From a bacterium (GTDB taxonomy: Bacteria; Verrucomicrobiota; Verrucomicrobiia; Limisphaerales; J093), in contig JAJXZJ010000052.1 of NCBI GenBank assembly GCA_021780105.1, forward strand, positions 62,001 through 126,000: a stretch of DNA of 64,000 nucleotides, given 5' to 3'. This document shows positions 43,892-53,257 of the stretch, piece after piece. Numbering within the stretch: position 1 is the stretch's first letter; each line of letters begins with the position of its first letter. Below the pieces are notes generated by a model. That model searched no databases, was not told the origin of the DNA, and saw only the letters and a list, made by a program, of their open reading frames with translations. Position numbers and translations under genes: made by a program.

Positions 43892-44842
43892 ATGAGCACC
43901 CGTCTAGATCGTCGCGCCTTCGTGAAGGCCACGGTTCTCGCCTCCGCCGCTGCGCCGTTGCGAGCGACCGCCGAACAACAGGTCAACGTCCCGCCGGTCG
44001 CGCCGTTGCCGGCGGCCGTGGAATCGCTGCCGGTGGGCCACATCGCCAGCGTGGAGTTCAGCCGGTTGATTCTGGGCGGCAACCTCATTTCCGGCTACGC
44101 GCACAGCCGCGATCTGCCCTATGTCGCCGCGCTGATGAAGCATTACAACACCGAGTCCAGGGTGGCCGCGACGCTCGAACTGGCCGAGACGCACGGCATC
44201 ACCGCCATGAACAGCTACGTCATGGACGGCAACCAGGATTTGCAGGCGCACTGGAAACGCGGCGGCAAGATGAAGTGGTTTGCCCAGGTGCGGCTCGACC
44301 TGCAAGGCGGCTTTACGCAGGTGAAGAAGGCGGTGGATTTGGGCGCGGTCGCCATCCATATCACCGGCGACACGACCGATGCGCTTTACGAGCAGGGCGA
44401 CCTTGACACGATTGCCAGGATCGTGGACCTGATCAAATCGCAGAAGGTGATCGCGGGTGTGGCCGGGCACGGTCTGGCAGCCATCCAGGCGTGCGTTAAA
44501 GCCAACATTGACGTGGACTTCTATCAAAAGACGCTGCACACACACGACTACCCCTCGGCACCGCGGCCGGGCGAGACCGGAGACCTCGGCCTTTACGACA
44601 ACTCCTGGTGCAAGGATCCGGAGGAGGTCGCGGACTTCCTGTTCAACGTCAAGAAGCCGTTCATCGCGTTCAAGGTGATGGCGGCGGGTGCCATCCCGCC
44701 GCAGCGCGCGTTCCAGTACGCCTTCGACAACGGCGCGGACTTCGTCCTCGCCGGCATGTTCGACTGGCAGGTGGCCGAGGACGTGAAAATCGCGAAGGAA
44801 GCGCTGGCGAACGTCAAACGCACGCGGCGTTGGTGCGGCTGA
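43892..44842 (+). CDS. Tat-exported TIM-barrel-like protein of unknown function
   Basis: 316 residues. AAAGGA precedes the ATG. The leader RLDRRAFVKATVLASAAAPL is twin-arginine type. The body reads as an alpha/beta barrel: FSRLILGGNLISGYAHSRDL resembles the beginning of aldo/keto-reductase-like proteins, followed by MKWFAQVRLD, VAIHITGDTTDALYEQ, VIAGVAGHGLAAIQAC and VDFYQKTLHTHDYP. No NADPH-binding end typical for aldo/keto reductases was recognised, so the enzyme class remains open. Confidence 0.75.
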   Translation: MSTRLDRRAFVKATVLASAAAPLRATAEQQVNVPPVAPLPAAVESLPVGHIASVEFSRLILGGNLISGYAHSRDLPYVAALMKHYNTESRVAATLELAETHGITAMNSYVMDGNQDLQAHWKRGGKMKWFAQVRLDLQGGFTQVKKAVDLGAVAIHITGDTTDALYEQGDLDTIARIVDLIKSQKVIAGVAGHGLAAIQACVKANIDVDFYQKTLHTHDYPSAPRPGETGDLGLYDNSWCKDPEEVADFLFNVKKPFIAFKVMAAGAIPPQRAFQYAFDNGADFVLAGMFDWQVAEDVKIAKEALANVKRTRRWCG

Positions 44843-44978
44843 TCCGACGGACGCAAAGGCATCCACAGGCTGAGGACGGTCGCAACCCGCCGGCGAGTTC
44901 TGTTCATACGCGAACTACGGTGGTGCCGGCCGGTGTGCCTTGCCTGCCCGGCTTCCGAGGGTTAGCCTGTTTCCGCTG

Positions 44979-46307
44979 ATGAATTCGCTGCTTGCTTCCG
45001 CCGCTCCATCCTGCGGCACGGTCACGCCCGCGCAAGTCGTCGAGGTTGTTGCCGCCGCGTGCCCGCCCGACGCCTACCGCGGCCAGCGCGTTCTCCTGAT
45101 CATTCCCGACGGCACGCGCACGGCGCCGGTTGGGCTGATGTTCAAAACGCTCCACACCCAGATCGGCGGCGTGACGAAAGCCTTCGACATCCTCGTCGCG
45201 CTGGGCACACACCAGCCGATGAGCGGGGAGGCCATTTGCCGGCGGTTGGAAATCACAGAGGAAGAGCGTCGCGGTCGTTACGGCAAAGTCGTCTTTCACA
45301 ATCACGCCTGGGACAATCCCGCGGCGCTCCGGCGGGTCGGCACGCTCGCGGCGAACGAAATCCGCGCGCTTACCGGCGGCCTGTTCGCAATGGACGTGCC
45401 GGTGGAGGTCAACAAGCTCGTCTTCGACTACGATCAGGTCATCATCGTCGGCCCCGTGTTCCCGCACGAGGTCGTTGGCTTCAGCGGCGGCAACAAGTAT
45501 CTCTTCCCCGGCGTGGCCGGCCCGCAAATTCTGAACTTCTTCCACTGGCTCGGCGCGGTCGTCACCAATCCGATGATCATTGGCAACCAGTGGACGCCCG
45601 TCCGCCGCGTGGTGGACAAGGCCGGGGCGCTCGTCAACGTGCCCAAACTCTGCTTCTGCCTGGTCGTCGAGGGGCACGATCTCGCGGGCGTTTACGCCGG
45701 CACGCCGGAAGGCGCGTGGGCAGCCGCCAGCGAACTGTCGCGCCGTTTGCACATCACCTACAAGGACCGCCCGTTTCACACCATCCTTTCCTGCGCGCCG
45801 CCGATGTATGACGAGCTTTGGACCGGTGCAAAGTGCATGTACAAGCTGGAGCCGGTGCTGGCCGACGGAGGCGAGCTTATCATTTACGCGCCGCACATCG
45901 CCGAAATTTGCGTCAGTCACGGCGCGGTCATTGAAGAAGTTGGCTACCACTGCCGCGACTACTTCCTGAAGCAATGGGACAAGTTCAAGCATTTCCCGTG
46001 GGGCGTGCTCGCGCACTCGACGCACGTCCGCGGCATCGGCACCTTTGAAAACGGCGTCGAGAGATTCCGCGCCCAGGTGACGCTCGCCACCGCCATCCCG
46101 GAAAGCGTTTGCCGGAAGATCAATCTCGGCTACCGCGACCCGTGCAGCCTGCGCCAGGAAGACTTCGCCCACCGCGAAGACGAAGGCGTGCTCCTTGTCC
46201 CGAAGGCCGGCGAAATGTTGTTCCGTCTGCAGCAACCGCCGGCGTGGGCGGGCGACCGTCAAGAGGCCGGATTGAACCACGACGCACCCGGCGGGAAGCA
46301 CAGGTGA
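44979..46307 (+). CDS. Lactate racemase-domain (LarA-like) protein
   Basis: 442 residues. LLIIPDGTRTAPVGLMFK, ILVALGTHQPMSGEAI with the His, and VGFSGGNKYLFPGVAGPQI are the characteristic LarA-like elements. LarA enzymes use a nickel-pincer nucleotide cofactor to racemise 2-hydroxyacids or sugar acids. No lar maturation genes (larB/C/E) are visible nearby, so the exact reaction and even the cofactor are uncertain. No signal peptide. Confidence 0.85.
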   Translation: MNSLLASAAPSCGTVTPAQVVEVVAAACPPDAYRGQRVLLIIPDGTRTAPVGLMFKTLHTQIGGVTKAFDILVALGTHQPMSGEAICRRLEITEEERRGRYGKVVFHNHAWDNPAALRRVGTLAANEIRALTGGLFAMDVPVEVNKLVFDYDQVIIVGPVFPHEVVGFSGGNKYLFPGVAGPQILNFFHWLGAVVTNPMIIGNQWTPVRRVVDKAGALVNVPKLCFCLVVEGHDLAGVYAGTPEGAWAAASELSRRLHITYKDRPFHTILSCAPPMYDELWTGAKCMYKLEPVLADGGELIIYAPHIAEICVSHGAVIEEVGYHCRDYFLKQWDKFKHFPWGVLAHSTHVRGIGTFENGVERFRAQVTLATAIPESVCRKINLGYRDPCSLRQEDFAHREDEGVLLVPKAGEMLFRLQQPPAWAGDRQEAGLNHDAPGGKHR

Positions 46308-46343
46308 ACAGGCGGTGGTTCAGCCAACCGGCGCGGCGGACGG

Positions 46344-49130
46344 CTACTTCCCGTCGGTGAGCACCATATACATCGAGTTGGTCGGCAACGTTGCGGTGAC
46401 GCCGCTCCTCGTGGAGCGTAACGTCACCGGTGTGTCGGTGGCGTTCAGGTTGGCGTCGAGCAGGATCGCCTTCGCGAGGCGCGGATTGCGGACGGCAACG
46501 CTGGCCGCGGTGTTCTTCACCTGCCACGGGAATTTGCCCGTGTTCCAGATGCGCGCGCCGGCCACGGGGCCTTCGGGAGTCGGCACCTGCATGGGACGCT
46601 CCTCCCACCCGGTGGGCCGGCTGGAAGTGCCCACCTGCACCAGCACCCGCCGGGACTTGGCGATCGGCTGGTCGTCCAGCGGCACGACCACGATGGACGC
46701 GTAGTCGTTCGTGCAGGCGATGGTGACATCCGCGAGTTGCAGTGGTCCGGCCGAGCCCAGAAAGCCCACGGCGGCCTGGGCCTTGGGGGCGTTGACGAGG
46801 AACAGCCCGCGGCGGAGATCGGTGGTGATTTCACCAGTGATGCTTTTCACCAGTTTGCGGTCGGCGGAAATGAAGGGACCAAGGTTGACGACACGGCTGT
46901 TCGCCGCCTGGCCGCCGTAGTTGACTTCCACGCGGCCGATGAGGTAGGCGAGCGGGTCCACGGCGGTTTTGATGGGCGTGCCGGCGGGCATGGAACCTTT
47001 GTCGCGATTCGGATCCCAGGCGCCTTCCTCGGCGATCATCGGCAGCTTGCGGCCGAAGACATCGGCCAGCGAGCGTTCCTCGTGGACGACCGCCGGCCCT
47101 TGCTTCACGTAACCCTTGCGGAACACCAGCGCCGCCGCCGGGAACTGGCCGAGTGTCGTCGGCACGGAGTAGGTCCATTTGCTCAACGGCGGCTGCCATT
47201 CCTCCTCGCCGGTGCAAAACCAGTAGAAGGTGTCCAGACCGGTGAGGCAACTCTGCGCCGCCACGATCAGCGGGGCTTCGGACTCGTAGAGCGAGGGCGG
47301 CACCCACAGACTCTCGCTGATGATGAACGGATGACCGACCACCTGCCGGATGCACAGCGGCGAGCCGATCGGGTCGCGCGTCCAGGAGCGCGAGGTGTAA
47401 ACCTGCCCGGCGAGAATCTGCCAGCCGGTGTTGAGGCCGTTGTGAATGCCGGTGAAGTAGTGGTTCTTGGCGATGACGTCGTTGGCGGTGTAGCTCCAAC
47501 GCTCGACATCATCCAATACCACCTGGTCCGCGGTGCGCCAGTTGCCCGCGTTGATAAGCTGCCGGCAGCCGAGATCGTCACGGAGGTAGCGCGCGATTTC
47601 ACGGTTGAAGTCGAACATCAACCGCCCCATGAACTCGGCCTGGTCGGCCAGGCGTGCCTCGCGTCCAGGGGCGTCACCCTTCTTGTTGCGCGCGTCCTCG
47701 GTGAGTTCCCAGACGATGAACATGCCGGGGCGGCCGTGGGCGAAATCGTCGTCGTCGTGCTTGTAGTCCTGCCAGGCCTTCCTGGCGTTGTCGAAGGTGT
47801 GATACTTCTTCAGCACCCACTGGCCGAACAGCGAGCGCAGGTTCAACAGCGCCTGGCCCTTTACGCTCTGCATCGTCCAGAACAACATGCTGTCCTCGTT
47901 CTGGATTTGGATGATCGCCACGGCGGGATCCCTGGCGAGCGGGATGCCGGTGTAAGGATTCACGTCCGCGTAGATGCGTTTGAGCCACGCCTTGTAACCT
48001 TGTTGCAGCGCGGGGTCGAAGAACAGCAGCGCCGTCAGGTTGCCGTTCCCCGAATCGGCCACGCCCCAGTCCTTCTGCGCGTGGGCCTGCACCGCCCAGT
48101 AGGGCGAAATGATCGTGTAAATGCCGGCTGTCTTCATCGCAGCGACAAGGCGGTACATTTCGTCCAGCTCGTTCTCGTCCACGTCGGTCACTTTGCTGCC
48201 GGGCTTCTTGGCGTAGATGGCACCATGCAGGCGCACGACGTTCACGCCACGCTTGGCGAGGAACCGCGCGTGATGCTCCAGAATACCCTGGTCCTTCCGC
48301 TCACGGGCCAGCCGCTGGACGTAATCCGACCCGCCCCAGAAGCGGATTGGCTGGCCGTCGCCGCGCACGAAATCGTTGCCGTCCGGGCTGAGGCGGATGA
48401 ACCCGTGCTCGCCCGCCACCTTTTCGTTCAGGCTGCGCAGGTCGAACTGCGCCTCCGGCGAGAACGTGTCGCGCGCCGGCTCGAACGGCCAGGTCGTGCC
48501 CGGCGCATCCGACACAATGTCCTTCGGTTCCTCGCCCGGATGGAACTGGAAGTTGGGTTTGAATTCGCCGGTGGTGAGCACGAAACAATCGAGCGCGGCG
48601 AAGCGCTTGGTGTTCGGCGTGTCGCCGCCAAGGCTGAACCGGATGACGTGTTTGCCCTCGGCCAGGTCGAGGTCACCGACGTTGAACCACGTCATCGTGC
48701 GCGCGTCATGGGTGCCGTCGGCGGCGACATTAAACGCTTGCTGCACCTTGCGGACGTAGCCGCGGTCGTTGCGGTGCTGTTGGTCCCGCGCCTCCAGGGC
48801 CGGCTGGTCCAGCGTCGTCCACACGCCGCCGTCCACGCGAAACTTCAAGCCGGAGCAGGGATTGGCCCGGAGCCAGAAGTGGTAGTTGCCGGCGGCCGGG
48901 GTCGCGAGGTCGTATTCGGCCCAACCGTCGGGCTGGCTGGTTTCGGAGAAGTTGGCGATCTGCGCGCCGCTGGAAAGTTCTTGCGGGTCCACCGCGTCGA
49001 ACCAGGCGTTGGGATGCACTTCGCGGCGGGCGGCGCTTTCGCCTTCGATCCACAGCAACGGTTCGGCGGCAAGGGCCGTGGCACCAAACAAGGCAAAGAC
49101 TGCGGCCATGACTACAGAGCGGTTTTTCAT
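46344..49130 (-). CDS. Secreted clan GH-A (GH5-like) glycoside hydrolase
   Basis: 928 residues with signal peptide (VMAAVFALFGATALAAE). The N-terminal 200 residues form a CBM-like sandwich (LLWIEGESAARREVHPNAWF, AEYDLATPAAGNYHFWLR). A TIM barrel follows, with VNVVRLHGAIYAKKPG, the acid/base Glu in IIQIQNEDSMLFW and the nucleophile candidate in PFIISESLWVPPS. A C-terminal beta domain completes it. Acts on an unidentified beta-linked polysaccharide outside the cell. Forms a same-strand pair with the GH29-like gene. Confidence 0.86.
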   Translation of the reverse strand: MKNRSVVMAAVFALFGATALAAEPLLWIEGESAARREVHPNAWFDAVDPQELSSGAQIANFSETSQPDGWAEYDLATPAAGNYHFWLRANPCSGLKFRVDGGVWTTLDQPALEARDQQHRNDRGYVRKVQQAFNVAADGTHDARTMTWFNVGDLDLAEGKHVIRFSLGGDTPNTKRFAALDCFVLTTGEFKPNFQFHPGEEPKDIVSDAPGTTWPFEPARDTFSPEAQFDLRSLNEKVAGEHGFIRLSPDGNDFVRGDGQPIRFWGGSDYVQRLARERKDQGILEHHARFLAKRGVNVVRLHGAIYAKKPGSKVTDVDENELDEMYRLVAAMKTAGIYTIISPYWAVQAHAQKDWGVADSGNGNLTALLFFDPALQQGYKAWLKRIYADVNPYTGIPLARDPAVAIIQIQNEDSMLFWTMQSVKGQALLNLRSLFGQWVLKKYHTFDNARKAWQDYKHDDDDFAHGRPGMFIVWELTEDARNKKGDAPGREARLADQAEFMGRLMFDFNREIARYLRDDLGCRQLINAGNWRTADQVVLDDVERWSYTANDVIAKNHYFTGIHNGLNTGWQILAGQVYTSRSWTRDPIGSPLCIRQVVGHPFIISESLWVPPSLYESEAPLIVAAQSCLTGLDTFYWFCTGEEEWQPPLSKWTYSVPTTLGQFPAAALVFRKGYVKQGPAVVHEERSLADVFGRKLPMIAEEGAWDPNRDKGSMPAGTPIKTAVDPLAYLIGRVEVNYGGQAANSRVVNLGPFISADRKLVKSITGEITTDLRRGLFLVNAPKAQAAVGFLGSAGPLQLADVTIACTNDYASIVVVPLDDQPIAKSRRVLVQVGTSSRPTGWEERPMQVPTPEGPVAGARIWNTGKFPWQVKNTAASVAVRNPRLAKAILLDANLNATDTPVTLRSTRSGVTATLPTNSMYMVLTDGK

Positions 49131-49221
49131 AATTCAAAAGTCGCGTTCGGCGTTCCCTTGGGAAAAACTTGGCGCCGGCATCGGGCCGGCGTGGATGCCG
49201 CCGCGCCCGGTCCTGCCGTTT

Positions 49222-50208
49222 TCATTTGGGCGCGCTGGCGCCGCTGCGGATCGCCGTCTTGATGGCCTTCACCTGCGCCAATTGGGTTTCGTCCAGCGAG
49301 CCGATTGGTCCGTTGGCCGGATTCCAGTTTGGTCCCATGTCCAATGTGACGACGCCTTCGTGCCGGACCACGGCCTTGACCCAATTGACCCACTGCTCGG
49401 TCGGATACCGCGTGTCACGGCGCGACCAACTGGAGCCAAGAAACGTCAGCGCGTGCCATTGCGAACCGCCCAGCCAGCGCGAGGCCGGAATCACCGTGAA
49501 CGGTTCGTTCAACTCGCCTGCCGTGTAGTCTTCCGCGTCCGTGTAATGGATCACCTTCACGCCGGGGTTGTAGGTCGCGATGACTTGCCGATTTCCGTGC
49601 TTCACCGCCTTTTCGTAGATTTGCGCGATGGCCTCGTTGAAGTGGATGTGCTCGTAACCGCCGTCGAACCACCAGCCGGCCACCTTGTCGCCGTAACGGT
49701 CGGACCACTCCTGGATGACCGCGGCCCACTGGCGGGCGAATCCGAGCGAGAGCGGTTGGTCCTGCGGGCCTTCGCGCAGGCCGAAGGCGCGTTGGGCCCG
49801 GGCATCCTGGTTCGGAACCTGGCACGGCAGATAGAGCATCAGCTTGATGCCCCGCGGGTGCAGCGCCCGGAACAAGTCCAGCGGCAGGTCGCGCCTGGCG
49901 CACCGCTCGCCCGGCGCGTAGCCGGTGATTCGATCATAAGTCGCGTTGGGCGAAATGAAGCAGCCCGAGTTTTGACCCAGTGTGATCACAAAATATCCGG
50001 CGCCAGCCGCCTGCAATTGCCGCGCCAACGCGTCCACGTCAAAGCGATCCACAAGGGCAAGCCCCTGCCTGTCGGCCGGCAGGAAGTGCATGAAGACGCC
50101 AAGCTTCGCGTCCTTGAACCAGTCCGTGTTGGGGTTATACGGCGACGCGACTGCTGCGAGGGAAACCAGGAACTCCATGGCGACAAGCGTTGCAGTGATG
50201 CGGTTCAT
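49222..50208 (-). CDS. GH29-like alpha-L-fucosidase, secreted
   Basis: 328 residues with signal peptide (ITATLVAMEFLVSLAAVAS). DWFKDAKLGVFMHFLPADRQ, AGYFVITLGQNSG and the nucleophile segment VAGWWFDGGYEH match the catalytic domain of GH29. The typical C-terminal beta-domain of full-length fucosidases is lacking. Releases alpha-linked fucose or acts as a relative of such enzymes. Adjacent to the clan GH-A enzyme on the same strand, which suggests shared glycan targets. Confidence 0.85.
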   Translation of the reverse strand: MNRITATLVAMEFLVSLAAVASPYNPNTDWFKDAKLGVFMHFLPADRQGLALVDRFDVDALARQLQAAGAGYFVITLGQNSGCFISPNATYDRITGYAPGERCARRDLPLDLFRALHPRGIKLMLYLPCQVPNQDARAQRAFGLREGPQDQPLSLGFARQWAAVIQEWSDRYGDKVAGWWFDGGYEHIHFNEAIAQIYEKAVKHGNRQVIATYNPGVKVIHYTDAEDYTAGELNEPFTVIPASRWLGGSQWHALTFLGSSWSRRDTRYPTEQWVNWVKAVVRHEGVVTLDMGPNWNPANGPIGSLDETQLAQVKAIKTAIRSGASAPK

Positions 50209-50342
50209 GGCCGGTCATTGTTCGCGGAAACGGTGACGCTGTCGAACGATATTCTGCGCCGAGACACGACCGTTTCCGCCCATGACCGCAAGGCACGCCG
50301 GCGTTGACCGAAATGCGATGCTCGCCTACGGTGGACAGTGCG

Positions 50343-50546
50343 ATGAGCTTTGCGTGCCCACATTTTGACGTGGCAAAGGATTACTGCCTGCGACTGGACG
50401 CCGAATGTGTTCCCGGTCGGCCGGGCTGCGTGCTGCGCAACAATTCTGTCTTCTACGTCCCCGTGGAGGAACGGCTGGAGCAAAGTCAGACGCCCGTTCA
50501 TAAGCATCCTGCCCCGGTCCCAGACTCAAATTCTGACCGCGGTTAA
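50343..50546 (+). CDS. Small four-cysteine protein, 67 aa
   Basis: From ATG 50343: MSFACPHFDVAKDYCLRLDA followed by ECVPGRPGCVLRNN. The cysteines at positions 5, 15, 22 and 29 are spaced as for a small metal or iron-sulfur site. The tail is polar (VEERLEQSQTPVHKHPAP). It reads like a small conserved protein recurring in this phylum, but I cannot name the family. Alone, between the fucosidase and the tRNA gene. Confidence 0.62.
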   Translation: MSFACPHFDVAKDYCLRLDAECVPGRPGCVLRNNSVFYVPVEERLEQSQTPVHKHPAPVPDSNSDRG

Positions 50547-50759
50547 CACGTTGGAATGCCCCGTCTCCCGTGACGGTGGGCTTGGCTGTGGCGATGGTGG
50601 AAGTTGATCCGATTGCTGACGGCGGCAGAGGCGGCTTAAATCCCTTCAATTCATTTGCCGCAGCCAGACTGGTGGCGGGAACGAAAGGCGCCTGCAGACG
50701 AGCGGACCGATTCAACGTGGCCAAGATCCTTTGCCGGAAGCGGGAAACCTTTTGTTGAA

Positions 50760-50835
50760 TGGTGGAGCCGAGGGGATTCGAACCCCTGACCCCCACAATG
50801 CCATTGTGGTGCTCTACCAACTGAGCTACGACCCC
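50760..50835 (-). tRNA. tRNA-Ala (anticodon GGC)
   Basis: On the minus strand the gene starts GGGGTCG (acceptor), D arm GCTC-AGTTGGTA-GAGC, anticodon arm CCACA-ATGGCAT-TGTGG with anticodon GGC, T arm AGGGG-TTCGAAT-CCCCT, and the 3' acceptor CGGCTCC plus A. The acceptor stem pairs fully with two wobble pairs. CCA is encoded. It reads GCC and GCU alanine codons. Confidence 0.96.
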
Positions 50836-50967
50836 ATCACCAAAAGCGGCGGACACCTTATCTGCGGCGCGCGCGGTGTCAATGCTTTTGCCGGACCGTT
50901 CGTCCGCCGCGGCTGACTGACTTGCGCGTTGCCGGGCGGCCGGGCGGCCCGTAACTTCAGACCACGC

Positions 50968-52668
50968 ATGAAGCGGTTTGATTTGAACGGGACAACGCTG
51001 GCCTTCCTGGGCCTCCTGCTGTCTTTCTTCGGCGCGTTCCTGTTTTATCCGGTCAGCTTCATGTTGCGACGCGCCTTCGGCGAGGGCGGCCAGTTTACGC
51101 TGCAATACTTCGGTTTGCTGCTCGCCAGTCCGCTCCAGCGCGAGGCGCTCTGGAACAGTTTTGCCATCGCGCTGCTGACCACGGGCTTGACGACGCTCAT
51201 CACGTTGCCACTGGCGCAACTGATGACGCGCTTCGCGTTTCGCGGCAAGGCGCTGCTCGGCGGGCTGATCCTGGTGCCGATGATCATGCCGCCGTTTGTC
51301 GGGGCCATCGGTTTGCAGCAGTTGCTGGCCCGCTTCGGCTCGCTGAATCTGCTGCTCGGTCAACTCGGCGTGCTGTCACCAGCGAAGCCGGTGGACTGGC
51401 TGGGACAGGGCGGTTTCTGGGGCATCGTGGCGCTGCAAACCCTCAGTCTGTATCCGGTGATGTTCCTGAACGTCTCGGCGGCGATGGCGAACGTGGACCC
51501 GACCTTGCGCGAGGCGGCCCAGAACCTCGGTGCCGGCGGCTGGCGGCTGTTCCGCACGGTGACGCTGCCGTTGATTCTGCCCGGCTGGTTTGCGGGCGCG
51601 ATCATCGTGTTCATCTGGGCATTCACCGACCTGGGCACGCCGCTGATTTTTGGTTTCTCGCGGGTGGTGCCGGTGCAAATCTTCGACTCGCTGAACGAAC
51701 TGAACACGAACCCGCAGGGCTACGCGCTGGTGGTGTTGGTGCTCGTCCTGACGCTGGTGCTGTTCCTCGTGTCCAAACGTTTCTTCGCCGGCCGGCGCTT
51801 TGAAATGATCGCCCGCGGCCACTCCGCCGGCACGGAAACGTGCGCCAGCGCCCGGCAAACCGCGGGCATCTGGGCGGCGTTCGGCGGGGTGATCGTGCTC
51901 GCGCTGCTGCCGCACGCGGCGGTGATCGTGCAGTCGCTTTCCGAACGCTGGTTCATCACCGTTCTGCCGACCGCGTGGACGACGGCGCATTACGCCGACA
52001 TCTTCCGCGACGCCATGACCGCGGCGAGCATCCGCAACAGCCTGTTCTACGCGAGCCTCAGCGCGGGCGTTGACCTGGCGCTCGGCGTGTTGATTGCCTG
52101 GCTGCTGACACGCCGGCGCATTCCCTTCGCCAATCTCCTCGACGCGCTGGCCATGTTGCCGCTCGCGCTGCCGGGACTCGTGCTGGCGTTTGGCTACGTG
52201 GCCGGTTTCGACTTCGACATCGCCTGGCTCAACCCGCGGCAGAATCCGACTTTGCTCCTGGTGGTCAGCTACAGCGTGCGGCGGCTGCCCTACATCGTGC
52301 GCGCGGCGTTCGCCGGGTTCCAGCAAACCAGCGTGACGCTGGAGGAGGCGAGCGCGAACCTCGGCGCCTCGCCGTGGCGGACGCTGCGCAAAATCACGCT
52401 GCCGCTGGTCATGGCGAACCTCGTCGCCGGCACGATTCTGACTTTTTCCTTCGCCATGCTGGAAGTCAGCGACAGCCTGATTCTGGCGATGCGTGACCAG
52501 TTTTCCCCGATCACGAAAATGATTTACCAGCTCATGGGCCGCATCGAACCGGACGCGCCGAGCGTGGCGTGCGCTCTCGGCGTTGTTGGCATGGTCATTC
52601 TGAGCGCAAGCCTGCTGATCGCCGGCAAGATTCTGGGCAAGAAACTCGGCCAGTTGTTCCGGGCGTGA
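50968..52668 (+). CDS. Iron(III)-type ABC transporter permease, fused two-domain
   Basis: 566 residues with about twelve membrane helices in two BPD_transp_1 halves, the FbpB/AfuB layout. Each half carries an EAA loop: VDPTLREAAQNLGAGGWRLF and SVTLEEASANLGASPWRTLR, which contact the ATPase. The family imports ferric iron or, in other branches, 2-aminoethylphosphonate or sugars. No substrate-binding protein or ATPase gene lies in the adjacent sequence, so the partner genes are elsewhere. Confidence 0.92.
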   Translation: MKRFDLNGTTLAFLGLLLSFFGAFLFYPVSFMLRRAFGEGGQFTLQYFGLLLASPLQREALWNSFAIALLTTGLTTLITLPLAQLMTRFAFRGKALLGGLILVPMIMPPFVGAIGLQQLLARFGSLNLLLGQLGVLSPAKPVDWLGQGGFWGIVALQTLSLYPVMFLNVSAAMANVDPTLREAAQNLGAGGWRLFRTVTLPLILPGWFAGAIIVFIWAFTDLGTPLIFGFSRVVPVQIFDSLNELNTNPQGYALVVLVLVLTLVLFLVSKRFFAGRRFEMIARGHSAGTETCASARQTAGIWAAFGGVIVLALLPHAAVIVQSLSERWFITVLPTAWTTAHYADIFRDAMTAASIRNSLFYASLSAGVDLALGVLIAWLLTRRRIPFANLLDALAMLPLALPGLVLAFGYVAGFDFDIAWLNPRQNPTLLLVVSYSVRRLPYIVRAAFAGFQQTSVTLEEASANLGASPWRTLRKITLPLVMANLVAGTILTFSFAMLEVSDSLILAMRDQFSPITKMIYQLMGRIEPDAPSVACALGVVGMVILSASLLIAGKILGKKLGQLFRA

Positions 52669-52825
52669 GGCCGCAACGCGGTGGAGTCGTTGCCGGCCGT
52701 CGAACGACAGCACCCCGACATCGGATTTATCAATTACCCTGGTCAATGGGTTTGCCCGTAACGTCGTCGCATGAAAACCATCTTCGAGACCGGCCGGAGC
52801 CACCAGTCGCAGCCTGACCGGCAGG

Positions 52826-53257
52826 GTGATTCGGTGGACGGCGCGGGGCTTGAGCCTGACGATGATTGGATTTCTGGCCTTGATGTTTGCCGGTGAAGGC
52901 GGCCTCGGATCCTTCACCTCTCCGCAGGCAATCTGGCATTTCATCTCCCGCGCAGGCTGGTTGTTCTTCTTTTTCCCGGTGGGAATCGTGGTTGGCCTGG
53001 TGATCGCCTGGTGGCGGGAAGATTGGGGCGGCGGCGTCGCGCTGGGCAGCCTCGCCGCGTTCTATGGGACACACTGGCTGGGAATGGGCGGCCTGTCGCC
53101 GCGTGGCCCGTGGTTTTTGATCGCAGCGGTGCCGGCCTTTGTCTTCCTGCTGTCGCGCCGGTTGACGGAACACGCTTGCCGCTGCGCGGCGCTGTCTCCT
53201 AGATTCGGCCCGTGGTCTTTGGGGTTTATCTTGGCGTCGCGTTGCTCGCTTATCTGA
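52826..53257 (+). CDS. Small membrane protein, 143 aa
   Basis: GTG start (52826). Four hydrophobic segments: LSLTMIGFLALMFAGEG, WLFFFFPVGIVVGLVIAW, GGGVALGSLAAFYGTHWLG and PWFLIAAVPAFVFLLSRRL. The N-terminus resembles widespread small DUF membrane proteins but I cannot name one. The last 15 codons overlap plsY in another frame, so the C-terminus or the plsY start is uncertain. Confidence 0.65.
   Translation: MIRWTARGLSLTMIGFLALMFAGEGGLGSFTSPQAIWHFISRAGWLFFFFPVGIVVGLVIAWWREDWGGGVALGSLAAFYGTHWLGMGGLSPRGPWFLIAAVPAFVFLLSRRLTEHACRCAALSPRFGPWSLGFILASRCSLI

Noticed and set aside
50760-50835. tRNA-Ala as attachment site of the viral element
   Set aside because: It lies over 44 kb from the element's right end and nothing viral is next to it.
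50326-51363. Minus-strand 345-codon frame rich in Gln/Arg
   Set aside because: Runs antisense through the ABC permease gene and the tRNA gene; typical shadow of a GC-rich gene.
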